Origin: Rapana venosa
Taxonomy: Eukaryota; Mollusca; Gastropoda; Neogastropoda; Muricidae
Assembly (NCBI GenBank): GCA_028751875.1
Contig: CM054154.1
Location: 55,125,085-55,189,084, forward strand
Reading direction: 5' to 3'
DNA: 64,000 bases
Shown here piece by piece: positions 21,225-32,330 of the stretch. The number at the start of each line of letters is the position of its first letter. Positions within the stretch are counted from its first letter, which is position 1. The notes under the pieces are model-generated. The model did not search any database and had not been told where the DNA came from. It worked only from the letters and a program-made list of their open reading frames with translations. Position numbers and translations under genes: made by a program.

Positions 21225-21398
21225 AAGCACCAACTCCATAGCTGTGTTATACACAATCTCACGGAGTGTTCCCCATGCTGATTCCACGTTTTGGCTATCC
21301 AGCACAATGGGCTGTAGGCGTTCCTCCAAGGCGGCAGCAAGAGACTGCTTGACTGTTGTTCTTCATCTTGTTGACATTGAGGTGTTAGTGCTTCGGCC
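21222..21398 (-). other. Local inversion inside the LINE coding region
   Basis: Between the endonuclease end ([10 protein letters not shown], plus) and the next plus-strand block (HRDWFDENCEEITQ type, from about 21,410), the coding sense lies on the minus strand. It reads AALEERLQPIVLDSQNVESA, WGTLREIVYNTAMELV, the linker normally found at this place in the same element type. The ends carry near-matching inverted sequences: GAAAGCACCAAC at 21,223 and GTTAGTGCTTC ending at about 21,394. That suggests recombination between short inverted repeats. Confidence 0.7.
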
Positions 21399-21409
21399 CT
21401 ACTTCCAGG

Positions 21410-23595
21410 CGACACAGGGACTGGTTTGACGAGAACTGTGAAGAGATCACACAGTTATTGGAAGACAAGCGCTGTGCCTATAAAACCCACCTTGATGACC
21501 CAACATCAACAGCAAAGAAAGATGCATTGAGGAACAAGCGTAGCACCATCCAGCTAATTTGCGTCAGGTGCAAGACTCCTGGATCAGCAATAAAGCAGAT
21601 GAGATCCAAGGATATGCTGACAGGAATGACATAAAGAACTTCTATGATGGACTCAAAGAGATCTATGGTCCCACCACATCAAGATCATCACCACCTCTCC
21701 TCAGTGCAGATGGGTCTACTCTCATCACTGACAAAGACAAGATCCTTGAGAGATGGGCTGAACATTTTGACAATGTTCTAAACCGTCCTTCCACCATCAA
21801 CGATGAAGCTATTAACCGCCTCCCACAAGTTCCAGTCGACGAGACGATGAGTGCCATACCAACCTTTGAGGAGATCCAGAAAGCAATTCGCCTGCTGTCC
21901 AGTGGTAAAGCACCCTGCGCAGACTCAATCCCAGCTGAGATCTACAAAGGGGGTGGCAGAGCGCTGACTGAAAAACTTAATAAGCTCTTCCAAGTCGTAT
22001 GGCAGCATGAGACTCTTCCGCAAGACTTCAAAAATGCCTCCATCATACATCTATACAAGAACAAAGGAAACCACCAGGCATGTGACAACCACTGAGGAAT
22101 ATCCCTGCTGTCCATCGCAGGCAAGGTCCTGGCCAGAGTACTGCTGAACCGGCTCATTGTCCACCTTGAGCAAGACCTTCCAGAGAGTCAATGTGGCTTC
22201 CGGAAAGATCGCGGGACTATCGACATGGTGTTTGCTGCCAGTTAGCTCCAAGAGAAGTGTCAGGAACAAAACACTGACCTCTACTCCACCTTTGTTGATC
22301 TGACCAAGGCCTTTGATACTGTTAGCAGAGAGGGTCTATGGAGAATCATGGCGAAGTACGGCTGCCCAAGAAAATTCATCGCCATCGTATGTCAGTTTCA
22401 TGATGGTATGCTGGCCAGAGTACAAGACAACGGAGAGGCATCTGAACCCTTCCCAGTCACCAACAGAGTGAAGCAGGGCTGTTTTCTTGCTCCCACCCTG
22501 TTCAGCCTCATGTTTTCGGCAATGCTGTCAGATGCGTTCAGAGATTCGGATGTTGGTGTCAGCATCAGGTACAGGTATGATGGATCACTCTTCAATCTCA
22601 GGAGGCTTCAAGCAAAAACCAAGGTCTCAACAGATATCATCAACGACTTCCTGTTTGCTGATGACTGCGCCCTCAATGCTGCTTCTGAAGCCGACATGCA
22701 AGACAGTGTTGACAAGTTCTCTGATGCTTGCGACAACTTTGGGTTGACAATCAGCACCAAGAAGACTGAGGTAATGCACCAACCAGCCCCAGGGAAGCCC
22801 TACGTTGAACCAAACATCTCCGTAAATGGACATAGACTCAAAGCAGTGGACAACTTTACTTATCTTGGCAGTACCCTCTCTCGCACAGTAGCCATTGATG
22901 ATGAGGTCAACACCAGACTCGCCAAAGCAAGCGCTGCCTTTGGCAGACTTCGAAAGAATGTGTGGGACAGGAGAGGCATCTCAACAGAAACCAAGATCAA
23001 GGTCTACAAAGCGGTAGTGCTCACCACCCTGCTCTATGGCTCAGTGTTATGGACAGTCTACCAACGCCATGCTAAAAAGCTAAACCACTTCCACAGCACC
23101 TGTTTGAGAAAACTGTTTGGCATCAAGTGGCAGGACAAGATCCCAGACACTGAAGTGCTCACTAGAGCAAATCTTCCCAGCATCCACATCATCCTGATGC
23201 AGACCCAGCTTCGCTGGGCAGGCCATGTAGTTCGCATGCCAGACCATCGGCTCCCCAAGAACTTCTGTTTGGCGAACTTCAGCATGGAAAGCGCCCCCAG
23301 GGAGGCCAGAAGAAACGCTTTAAGGACACTCTGAAAGCCTCACTGAAAGCCTTCAACATTGAGATAAACTCATGGGAGCAGGCAGCAATGGAGAGGCCAC
23401 AGTGGCGAGCAGCTGTACGCAGTGGCGCCAAGGCCCACGAAGCAAACAGAATTGCAACAGCTTAGCAACGCAGGCAAAACAGGAAAGATAGAGCCTCGAA
23501 GTCTCCAAAAGCAGCCACTATACCCTGTCCATACTGCTCAAGAACTTTTCAAGCGCGGATTGGCCAAATAAGTCATCTTCGCACCCACAGAAATG
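21410..23595 (+). pseudogene. Reverse transcriptase and C-terminal C2H2 finger of LINE
   Basis: RT blocks in order: LERWAEHFDNVLNRPS, SSGKAPCADSIPAEIYKGG, FKNASIIHLYKNKG, GISLLSIAGKVLARVLLNRL, LPESQCGFRKDRGTIDMVFA, STFVDLTKAFDTVSREGLW, the RVKQGCFLAPTLFSL block, the catalytic FLFADDCAL at about 22,648-22,674, and TKKTEVMHQPAPG. The thumb then gives FTYLGSTL, KVYKAVVLTTLLYGSVLWT, LRKLFGIKWQDKIP and QLRWAGHVVRM. A C-terminal finger CPYCSRTFQARIGQISHLRT plus H fits C-X2-C-X12-H-X3-H (about 23,524-23,590). Stops: TGA at 22,093-22,095, TAG at about 22,243, TGA after a frameshift near 23,300, and TAG at about 23,463. The palm ADD is intact. The longest open part is 22,348-23,334 (328 codons). Confidence 0.9.
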
Positions 23596-23660
23596 GACCC
23601 TCCCAATCCCAGGATGAATAGATGGTCTTCATTGATCCCATGGACGAAGAAGAAGAAATA

Positions 23661-25485
23661 GGTTACAGGAATGGGTTAAGGAAAACAACATTACAGGTGA
23701 ACACCAAGCTGGTTTTAAGAGAGGGTATCCCACTATAGATCATATGTTTACTCTACTTGCATTTATCCAGAAACAGTTTGCTCATAACTGTAAGCTCTAT
23801 GTAGCATTTATTGATTTTGAAAAGGCATTTTGATTCTGTTAATAGAAACTTGTTATGGCCTATTCTCCTGACAAATGGTGTGCAGGGTAAATTATTACGT
23901 TGTTTGAGAGCCATGTATCAGAATGTCAAAAGCAGATTAAGATGTGGATCTAAGCTGATGGACATAATATACTGCACCACTGGGGTGAAATAGGGTGATG
24001 TATGTAGCCCTCTTTTGTTTTCTGTTTTCATTAATGAGTTAGCCACAGAAGTCATTAATAAGGGTAAACATGGTGCCACTTTCCCCCAAAATTTCACAGA
24101 ATTGTTTATTCTTCTGCTTGCTGATGATGTTATCCTGCTATCTGAAACTGTTGTAGGCTTATAACAACTGTTGAATAGCTTAAGCAGTGCTTCAACAGAA
24201 CTTGATCTTAAGGTTAATCTGAATAAGAGTAATATTGTTGTATTCAGAAAAGATGGTTATTTAGCTGCTCACGAAAAATGGCTGTACAATGGAAAAGTCA
24301 TGCCTGTGATTAATGTATATAAATATTTAGGAATCTGTTTTTCTACAAAGTTGTTTCACAACTGCATGTAAAGATCTGGCAAGTCGAGGTAAAAGAAGCT
24401 TGTTGATTGTTTTGAAAAATTACAATTATTGAATAATAATGCTTTTTGACTTGTTCATTAAGATATTTGATGCACAAATACAACCCACTGTGCTATATAG
24501 CGCGGAAATTTGGGGACTGGATGCAGCTGTAACACATTGTGAATCAGTACACCTCTTTGCTTTAAAAGCAGTTTTTAGGCTTAGATAGACGTACACCTAA
24601 CGATCTTGTTTATATTGAAACCAATAGATATCCTCTCCCTGTTAATGCTGCTGTAAAATGCATTAGATGTTGGATTAAGATTCTGCATATGGATGAGTGC
24701 AGGTTACCTTTTAAGTCATACAAGATTCTTTATGATCTAGATGTCAAGGGGAAAAGCACCTGGGCTTCACAAATACGTACCTGTTTATGTGAACTTGGCT
24801 TTGGGTTTGTTTGGCTCAATCAAGGTGTCCGAAATTGTAGAGAGTTTATCAATGTTTTCAGGCAAAGAATGATTGACTGCCGTTGGCAGCAGTGGAGTGG
24901 TAATATACAAAACAGTGAAATATTTCAAATGTAGAGACAATTTATAGGTTCACACGATGTCAAACCTGATCTAAATCTTGATATGGACATACATTTGAAA
25001 AGAATTATGTCTAAGTTTAGACTTGATGTATCAGACATAAATGTTAATAAATTTAGATATATAGAACATGATGATGATGAACTCAGGTTGCTATGCCCAT
25101 TATGTAAGCAAACAGTGGAAGATGAAGTTCATTTTGTGCTGTGCTGTCCAGTATTAGATGTAAGACAGAATTACATTCCGATAAAGTATAGTAGACAGTC
25201 TAATTTATTTAGATTCTTTTCTACTCATGGCATCTAGTCACACTGAGATTGTGGGCAGCCTTGCTTTATATTTGTGTAACGCCTTTAGAATAAGAGGTAT
25301 CTTGGTTTCTTAAGTCATATTTTTTAAAACTGATTTTTATTGTGATGGTTGTGGGTATACAATGACATTTTGTTTTTTTGTGTTACTTATTTTTCTCTCT
25401 AAAATACTAAGCAGCGCGGCAACCCCTCTTCATGTATGGGCCAATGGCCTTTTTGTGAATAAATCTTTCGAGTTCGAGTTATCTC
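23661..25485 (+). pseudogene. Second LINE, 5'-truncated: RT, thumb and CCHC knuckle
   Basis: Begins inside RT: EHQAGFKRGYPTIDHMFTLL, LYVAFIDFEKAF, a one-base frameshift near 23,830 (extra T), NRNLLWPIL, a VKQGDVCSPLLFSVFINEL block with one stop, and the catalytic LLLADDVILL at about 24,115-24,141. Then NLNKSNIVVFRKDG, YKYLGICFS, QIQPTVLYSAEIWGLD and the long connecting region INVFRQRMIDCRWQQW. The C-terminal knuckle CPLCKQTVEDEVHFVLCCP (about 25,096-25,152) fits C-X2-C-X8-H-X4-C. The ORF ends at 25,237. The 3' UTR runs to a (TTCGAG)n tail after AATAAA at about 25,460-25,482. It starts exactly where the preceding element ends, so one probably inserted at the tail of the other. Clade not assigned. 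Confidence 0.85.
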
Positions 25486-26390
25486 TCTTACACTCACAGA
25501 CACACAGACACACAGACACACTTGGGCTCTAAGTACATCACCCATATTCCCATTCTCCTCCTCTCACCACCTTATTTATTGACAATAACAAAAAGGCTGA
25601 ATGTAGCTTCATAATCACAGGCTATTTAGATATTTTTTAAAATAGAAAAATACCTATGATATAATGTTATGGTCAAAAACTTGTTGGCCTTATGATATTT
25701 AACAGTTTCACTACAGAAGACATATAAAGTAAACGCTGTTCTGTCCCCCATCCCCCTCACTCGTCTCCTGCAGTTTTTCTATATTCTTTTTATCTCAGTG
25801 AAGGTGTCTGGACTCAAAACTGATATGAAAAACTAAAATGTGCATGCTGATGAGGCGCACACACAAGGGAATGTATATCCCTGTGTTGACATCATGCTGA
25901 CTCAACTCATCTCATCTGTTCTCAAAACCCTCTCTGTGATCGAAGGGGCACTGCAGTGAATATTGCACTATTTAGCTCCATTTGCAGTGGTTGTGTGCAA
26001 GTGCCTTGGTTGTAGAGAAGCTCTTCCCAGTCCATCCAGTGATGTTGTTTGGCTCAACACACACTAACAACTGGTTACTGAATGCACTTTTCAATGCCCA
26101 AAGCTTACTAAAATATATCTACATGGCACAGAGCTACATTTCAATAACTGATATATATCATTCTGAGGTGCCAGGTATGCTGAAGATTGGCTCACATTGC
26201 TCTTGCTCACTTTGTTGCTATGGTAAATAGTCCTAGAGAGGTTTTCATAAAAGAAAGAAGCAGCTTACAAACATCATTTACAATAATGGCTATCGAGTGA
26301 AAGAGATGTGGTTGAGAATAGGAAACTGAGGCCAGTGGGCAAATTTATTCCTCAACAAAGTGTGAACATGAAACAAAAGAAAACAATACG
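25486..26390. other. Spacer with no recognised gene
   Basis: Mixed-composition sequence without stretched homopolymers. It holds a short CACAGACA repeat at 25,490-25,525 and an 82-codon plus-strand frame at 25,982-26,230 with no recognisable motif. Confidence 0.6.
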
Positions 26391-26640
26391 GGTGTGTGTG
26401 TGTGTGTGTGTGTGTGGTGTGGTGGGGTTTGTGGTGTGGTGTGGTGTGGTGTGGTGTTGTATGTGTACTTTATTTTAGCCCCCCCCCCCAACCATCCTTT
26501 CTTTGTTGTTTTTAAAGAAGTATTGCATTGCGCGCGTGTGTGTGTGTGTGTGTTTGTGTGTTGTGTTGTGTGTTTGTGTGTTGTGTTTTGTGTGTGTGTG
26601 TGTGTGTGGTGTTTGTGTGTGTGTTGTGTGTGTTTTTTGT
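26391..26640. repeat. (GT)n-rich microsatellite, with GTGGT and poly-C patches
   Basis: GT at 26,393-26,417, GTGGT units to 26,458, a poly-C run at 26,481-26,489, and GT/GTTTGT repeats at 26,530-26,635. It adjoins the 3' end of a minus-strand LINE. Confidence 0.93.
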
Positions 26641-27755
26641 TCTTCAATTTAACGTCTATTCACATTAAGCAATATTAAACACAAAAAGGCAAACAATTCA
26701 GAAAAAAGATTAAGGAACTGTCTAACTTTTCTTTTCTTTCTTTTCTTTTAATTTTTTATATCCAATTTAATGGAATAAGCACTTATGTGCTTAACTACTT
26801 TAACCATGATACAATGAAAGAAACGAATTTACCTTATGAATAACTCTATAACTAATTAAACTACAACAGATCAAAAGATACACATAATGTATTCTACGCC
26901 AAAAGAACACTTGGGAAAAAGCTAGCAATTTCGAAAACTATACCATGATGTGTAGAATGCCTCTGCTTCAAATCAATAAATGACGTATTTACTTGTGCTA
27001 TAGCAAATTACTAAAACACAACTCTCTTTCAACAGCAAAGCAATTTCACAGAGCAATGTACAGTTATTCAAAACCTTATGCAAAGATCTCTTACGAATGG
27101 TGGGAAGGTGCTATTTTAACACTTGGCATTCGAAAAGAATATGAATGTTTGAGATTGCCCCACCACACACACAATGCACATTTCTAGAAAATTGTGTATG
27201 GAAAGTATTTACTTTAAGTCTATTAATAAGACTTATGACTGGCCTTTGGCGTGATTTATCTAACCCAAAACCAGAAGAGAGAAATACGTTTAGGTCAAAA
27301 ATTGAAGTTGTACCATAGTAAAACCCTGCATCATCTTGTTTTTTCCTAACATGCTTCCAGCAAGCACTTTCTATCAAGTTATAATTCTCATGAATTGACA
27401 TTGGTATATTCAAGACAGCAGCAGAGTTTGAATGTGCTGCTGCATTTTTAGCTGCTCTATCAACCTTTTCATTATAAACGATATTGCAATGTGATGGTAC
27501 CCAGCAAAACGTGACACTAGTGCCTCTTAAAATGAGAAAGTGTATAACTACAAGATGGTTTATTTCAGTTATAATACGATCACATTAAATTAATATTAGA
27601 CCCAGAGTTTTTTTTAAGAGATTGTAACACAGATTTTGAATCAACACATAAAAAAACCTGTAAAATAGCCTGGGAGAAGTCAATTAAAGTCATTAGAATG
27701 GCAGTTAGCTCTGCAGTGTCGTCAGTAAAGATGGGGGAACAGATGCAGACATCAA
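26641..27755 (-). pseudogene. I-like LINE 3' part: RNase H and CCHC knuckle
   Basis: Minus-strand fragment truncated at about 27,755. RNase H blocks: PIFTDDTAELTAILMTL (second catalytic acid), FLCVDSKSVLQSL (third), and VTFCWVPSHCNIVYNEKVDR (fourth, His/Asp region, at about 27,440-27,520). The connecting block IPMSIHENYNLIESACWKH and the knuckle CVCGGAISNIHILFEC (C-X-C-X7-H-X4-C) near 27,130 follow. The 3' UTR runs to GTGAATAGACGTTAAATTGA at about 26,640-26,665, the family's end sequence (also at 45.8, 48.2 and 53.1 kb). Within the 3' UTR a SINE-tail-like patch (AATGGAATAAGCACTTATGT) lies at about 26,768. RNase H plus C-terminal CCHC is characteristic of I-superfamily LINEs. Confidence 0.82.
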
Positions 27756-28312
27756 GTGCCCAATAAACAAAGCCCGTCACGCCTTCAACACCCTTCGGCC
27801 AATTTGGAGGTCAACAGCCCTCTCATTTCAAAATAAGCTTTGGATCTACAACACCAATGTCAAATCGGTCCTACTTTATGGCTCAGAAACCTGGCGGGTA
27901 ACCCAAAAAAACCAACACCCACAAACTCCAGTCTTTTACCAAAAATGCCTCAGGTACATCCTCAACATCGGGTGGCGGGAAGTCATATCCAACAAACAAC
28001 TGTGGAACAGGACCAGACAAACCCCAAATCGAGTCCATCATTAAACAAAGGAAGTGGGGATGGATCGGCCAACACTCCGCAAGCCTGCGTCAAATGTCAC
28101 CAGACAGGCCCTTGACTGGAATCCACAAGGGAAGCGGAAAGTTTGTCGACCAAAGCAGACCTGGCGCAGAAGTGTTGACGAAGAAACGAAGGCAGCCGGA
28201 ATGACATGGGCCGAGCTGAAGAGGATCTCCCAAAGCCGAGTTCGTTGGAGGGGTGTTGTTGCAGCCCTATGTTCCCCAAGGAACCAAGAGGCATAAGTCA
28301 AGTAAGTCAAGT
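27756..28312 (+). pseudogene. RTE-like LINE C-terminal fragment
   Basis: Plus-strand frames read INKARHAFNTLRPIW, SVLLYGSETWRVTQ, CLRYILNIGWREVISN and LWNRTRQ. They continue with RPTLRKPASNVTRQALDWNP, WRRSVDEETKAAGMTWAEL and RVRWRGVVAALCSPRNQEA, with frameshifts near 28,030. These are the thumb and C-terminus of an endonuclease-RT type LINE. It is 5'-truncated at the abutting minus-strand I-like element and ends in AAGTCAAGTAAGTCAAG repeats at about 28,296-28,312. Confidence 0.8.
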
Positions 28313-29657
28313 CTGCTGTAAAAAATAGAATGATTATTTCCAATATGGTACAATTTTTTAAGTTAACCTTTAAGGTTAACCTCACCAAAGTTCTTTTACG
28401 AATACTCATGAAGAGAATGAGAAATAAAATACTCCCAGAAATATCAGAAACGCAATTTGGATTCATGGCAGACAAAGGCACCAGAAATGCAATCTTCGCA
28501 TTGAAAACTCTCATGGAAAGATCCATCGAGGTCCAGAAAGACCTGTACCTCTGCTTCATTGACTACTCAAAAGCATTCGACAAAGTACGACACTCCGACG
28601 TGTTTGATATTCTGGCAGGGCATACATCGACGGAAAAGATCTTCGAGTCCTCAGAAACATAATTGGGGAACAGGAGGCAGCCATTAGAGTCGACAAATGA
28701 CATCATCAATATAGACCAATCTGCAGGGGTGTGAGGCAGGGCTGCGTGTTCTCGCCTGATTTATTTAATGTATATAGTGAAATAATTCTACGAAATATTG
28801 AGAATCATGAGGGAATTAGTGTAGGTGGCCACAACATCACAACCTGAGATATGCAGATGACACAGTCCTTATCACCGACTCTGAAGAAAAACTGCAAAAG
28901 ATTTTAACAACAGTAACAGACGAAAGCGAAAAGAAAAGGATTACAGCTCAATGCAAAGAAGACAGAATGCATGGTGATCTCGAAAAAAGCTGTTATACCA
29001 CAATGCAACATAGCCTGTAAAGGAGAGAGAATCAGACAAGTAAACACCTTTAAATACCTTGGTTGTACTATCACCCCGGATGGCAAGTGTGACACAGAAA
29101 TCAAGAAGAGAATCGGTCAATCTAAGGCAACTTTTAACAACATGAAATGCATTTTTACCAACAGTAAGATAAGCCTCAAGACAAAGATCCATGTTTTGAG
29201 AGCCTATGTATGGTCCATTCTTCCATACGGATGTGAGTGCTGGACCCTAGCCAAGGACACAGAACAGCGACTAGAAGCAGTGGAAATGTGGTTCATCCGG
29301 AGAATCATGAAAGTCTCATGGACAAAAAGCAAAACAAATGCAGAAGTAATGGAAATGGCTGGGTATAAGAGATCCCTTCTCAACACCATCAGAGAAAGAC
29401 AGCTCAAATTTTTCGGCCATATAATCAGGCTGACGGACTAGAGAAACTGTTATGGAGTGGCAAAAATCTGTGGAAACAAGAGCAGATGAAGACAACGCAC
29501 AAAATTCACAGACAGCTTAAACAAATTCGCAACGAATAAAGAGGGCACCAACAATGACTCATGAGGGGGACCGAGAACGGGGAGAAGGGAGAGCCATGAT
29601 CGTCGATGTCTGCAGGACCGCCCGGGACATTTTGAAGAAGTCAAGTCAAGTAAAAGT
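28313..29657 (+). pseudogene. RTE-like LINE, 5'-truncated RT with AAGTC tail
   Basis: RT starts at RILMKRMRNKILPEISETQF and continues GFMADKGTRNAIFALK, LYLCFIDYSKAFDKVRH (about 28,560), then after a frameshift near 28,660 a [22 protein letters not shown] block. The catalytic [11 protein letters not shown] is at about 28,843-28,875. It goes on with LNAKKTECMVISK, RQVNTFKYLGCTIT, VLRAYVWSILPYGCECWT, QRLEAVEMWFIRRIMKVSWT and RERQLKFFGHIIRLTD. The thumb part is open for 156 codons (28,971-29,441). Palm ADD is intact. The tail ends GAAGTCAAGTCAAGTAAAAG at about 29,635-29,655, like the element just before it. Confidence 0.85.
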
Positions 29658-30615
29658 CAAAATTTTTTTTCCAATTTTACATTAAAAATAAGCAATGCAT
29701 TTGTTTTTTTTTCATCAACCACAAAAAGAAAAATTCGATGATTAACTAAACACACATATGCTCATTTACCTTTAAATTAAAACCAGTAAAAAAAAAGGGG
29801 AAAAAAATCGATAAGGAGATCATTGAAAATAAAAATTACCACATAACAATACATGCACACCCATACCATGCACCCTGAGCGCGTGCGCGCTCCGCCCACA
29901 CACTTTAAAAAAGAGTTTTAAGAATTAAAAAAAAAAATCAAAAACGCAGGACAAACAAATATTTTCACCCTGTTACCCCAAATTTTTCACTTTAAAATTT
30001 AGAAAAAAAAAAAGGTACAAAATAAAACTTAGAAAATACTAGGCTTTTCGTCATTACGACAATTTTACCTTCATGCCTCCCTCCTCTCCTCCTCCCCCCA
30101 AAAACGGTGTTTTTTTTGCTTTCATATTTTTCAATACCTTTTTTAAAAAATACAATTCACACAATACTAAAAAGCAAGATAAGCAAATAAATTAAAATAA
30201 TGTTTATCATAATAAGATACAATTAAAACAACAATCGCCCATCACCATGAAAAAACCAAAAACAAATGACCCCCATCACCAGGAAAACAACATAACCATA
30301 TAACAAAAAAGCTTTGGAAAAGGGATGGGGGTGGGGGGGGAATTTAAAAGGGGGAAGGGGAAATACACCTTCAATCAAATTAATAGTTTAAAAAAAAACA
30401 AATTTTCAAACAAGTAGAAACCCCTACGGTACAGAATTCAAAAGCCCAAACCACTGGACATCAAACAAAAACAATATCAACTAAAACAGTACGTTTAAAA
30501 TAAACAAAAAACTCACCTAATGCAAAAAAACAACACCCACGATAAAATCTATTGAATTAGACAAGAAAAAGGGGCATGGGGAGAGGAGAGGAAAGGAGGG
30601 GGAAGAAGAAAGGAA

Positions 30616-30672
<57 letters not shown>

Positions 30673-30849
30673 AGAAGAGAGAAAAGAAGGACCACTATAA
30701 AGCTTCAGGTCTACCATAAAAAGATTTTTTAAATTTCCTCCTTTCCACTTTTTTCAACTTGCGATTATTTACAGTTTGCATAGTTTATCTTATTTTTTTT
30801 TGCATAATTATGTGCCTCTTTCCCTGCCCCCCCCCCTCCACACAAAACG
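29658..30849. other. A-rich, homopolymer-stretched spacer with (GA)n
   Basis: No gene seen. It contains a GCGCGTGCGCGCTCCGCC patch near 29,878 and a GA array at 30,615-30,690. Runs of five to ten A are frequent, suggesting poor consensus. Confidence 0.6.
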
Positions 30850-32330
30850 GTGTATGTATAATTCTAGTCTGAAGTAACTTGAATTTTTGTTGAAGGGAAT
30901 ACCTTTAAATGCTGGAAAAAATGTAAGTAGGTGTTTTTCCCGTATTAATAAAGGTATTTCCCTTTATTTCAATTCCCTAGGCTTTCATGCATTAGAGGGC
31001 TTTTTTAGCTGTGCCCTTGAACTGATTTTTTTTTTCATATTTTTTAAGCGTTTCGGGAGCTTTTTCCAAAGCACTACCTGATACAAAAAGCTGTTTTGTA
31101 AAGATTATTTTTTGGGTCTCGAAATTTAGTAAGAAAGTCGGGTTTTTCATTGTTTTTGAAGCTTTTGGGATTTTTTGGAGGGGCATTTCCATTGACAACT
31201 TGGGGACAAATGAGCTTTATTTAGTAAAGTCTGTTTTTGGGGTTGGGATATTTTTTTCCTTATAACGGATGTTGGGGACTGATTTTGTAGAAAATTCAGT
31301 GCTTTTTTATATAACTATGAATCAAATTTAAATTTGAAGCACTGCAGCGCCCAAAAGATGAAGCATGTCAACTATAGGCAAAGTAGGCCGCAAAAAAAGA
31401 TTTGCGAGAGTGGTTATTCAGAAATGTTTTTTTTGATAACTGAAGTACTTGTAAAAAAGACGTTTTCCTACCCCCATCACTGGCATCCAAAAAGATTTTT
31501 GTCAATAATTACACCCAAAATTTCTGGGGGAGTAAACTTCTTCAATTACCTTTTCCCCAAAAAAAGGGGTTGGAATTTACTTTCATTTTTTGCCCCTTTT
31601 TGTCTTGCTAACAACAAACAAGTTTTCGCGTTTTTGGGGACATATGGTTTACTGGCCCAAGAAACCCAAATTCTTCAATATTGTTTTAAGTTTATTGTAA
31701 GTCTGTGGGGGTCAAACACTAAAATAAGGGATTTCATCACAAACATTCACAGCTACATTCTAGAAATTGGGAAAGTCATTTACATAATTGAAAAAAGAAG
31801 GGGGACCCAATATTAAACCCTTGTGGTACTCCAGTTTAAAGGGTACTATTCTGATTTTGAAAATTTGCATTTTACTAGCTCTGCCTATTCGACAAAAAGC
31901 TTTCAAAAGTTTTACGTTTCTGGTGTTAGTTTTACAAGTGAATTTTACGCAATAAAAAGGGAATATTGATTAATCAAATGTTTTTTCAAAGTCAACAAAA
32001 AAAAGGCCTTATATTTATTTCTTTGAATGGTGGGAGACGTCGAATTTGGTAAGAGTTGGTGCAGGAATTTTTTTACGAAAACCTGACTGATTTTCATTAA
32101 AATTTTTGTTTCAAAGTAGGAAATACGTTTTTGGATATTTTTTTTCGGTTTAGATAAGAAAACAAATTAAAATTTGGTCTGTAATTTGAAGGAAAACGAT
32201 CCCCTATTTGTGACTGGAAATTTTTGCCTTTTAAATAAAACAGGAAAGTTTTTTTTCCTCTATGCACAATTATACAATATGTAGTGTCCAGCATAACTTG
32301 ACCACAAACTTAATTATTCTTCCATCAGAT
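30850..32330 (-). pseudogene. CR1-like LINE RT remnant in noisy sequence
   Basis: Minus-strand blocks readable across frameshifts: ENQSGFRKK (about 32,090), LFFVDFEKTFD (about 32,000), a weak GLILGPPSFF-N-YVNDFPNF block (normally QGSILGPLLF..INDLP, about 31,810-31,740), thumb-like KILGV-type and LLRKLKH-type traces near 31,450, and a C-terminal region to about 30,900. The YADD motif itself could not be read. The order and strand fit one CR1-group ORF2. The upstream part (32,330-33,400) may hold endonuclease but I could not confirm motifs. Confidence 0.5.

Larger units (their letters stand above)
19651..23660 (+). mobile_element. Nearly full-length LINE with AP endonuclease, RT and C2H2 finger
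   Basis: Plus-strand non-LTR retrotransposon. A G+C-richer lead of about 700 bases (19,651-20,375) serves as the 5' UTR. A single long ORF follows, encoding endonuclease (20,376-21,224), an inverted linker segment (21,222-21,398), reverse transcriptase (about 21,420-23,330) and a C-terminal zinc finger (about 23,524-23,590). The 3' end is a GAAGAAGAAGAAATA run at about 23,645-23,660, directly followed by another LINE. It is inactive: several stops, at least two frameshifts and one internal inversion. The family resembles the abundant endonuclease-RT elements of molluscs and flatworms; I do not assign a clade. Confidence 0.88.
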
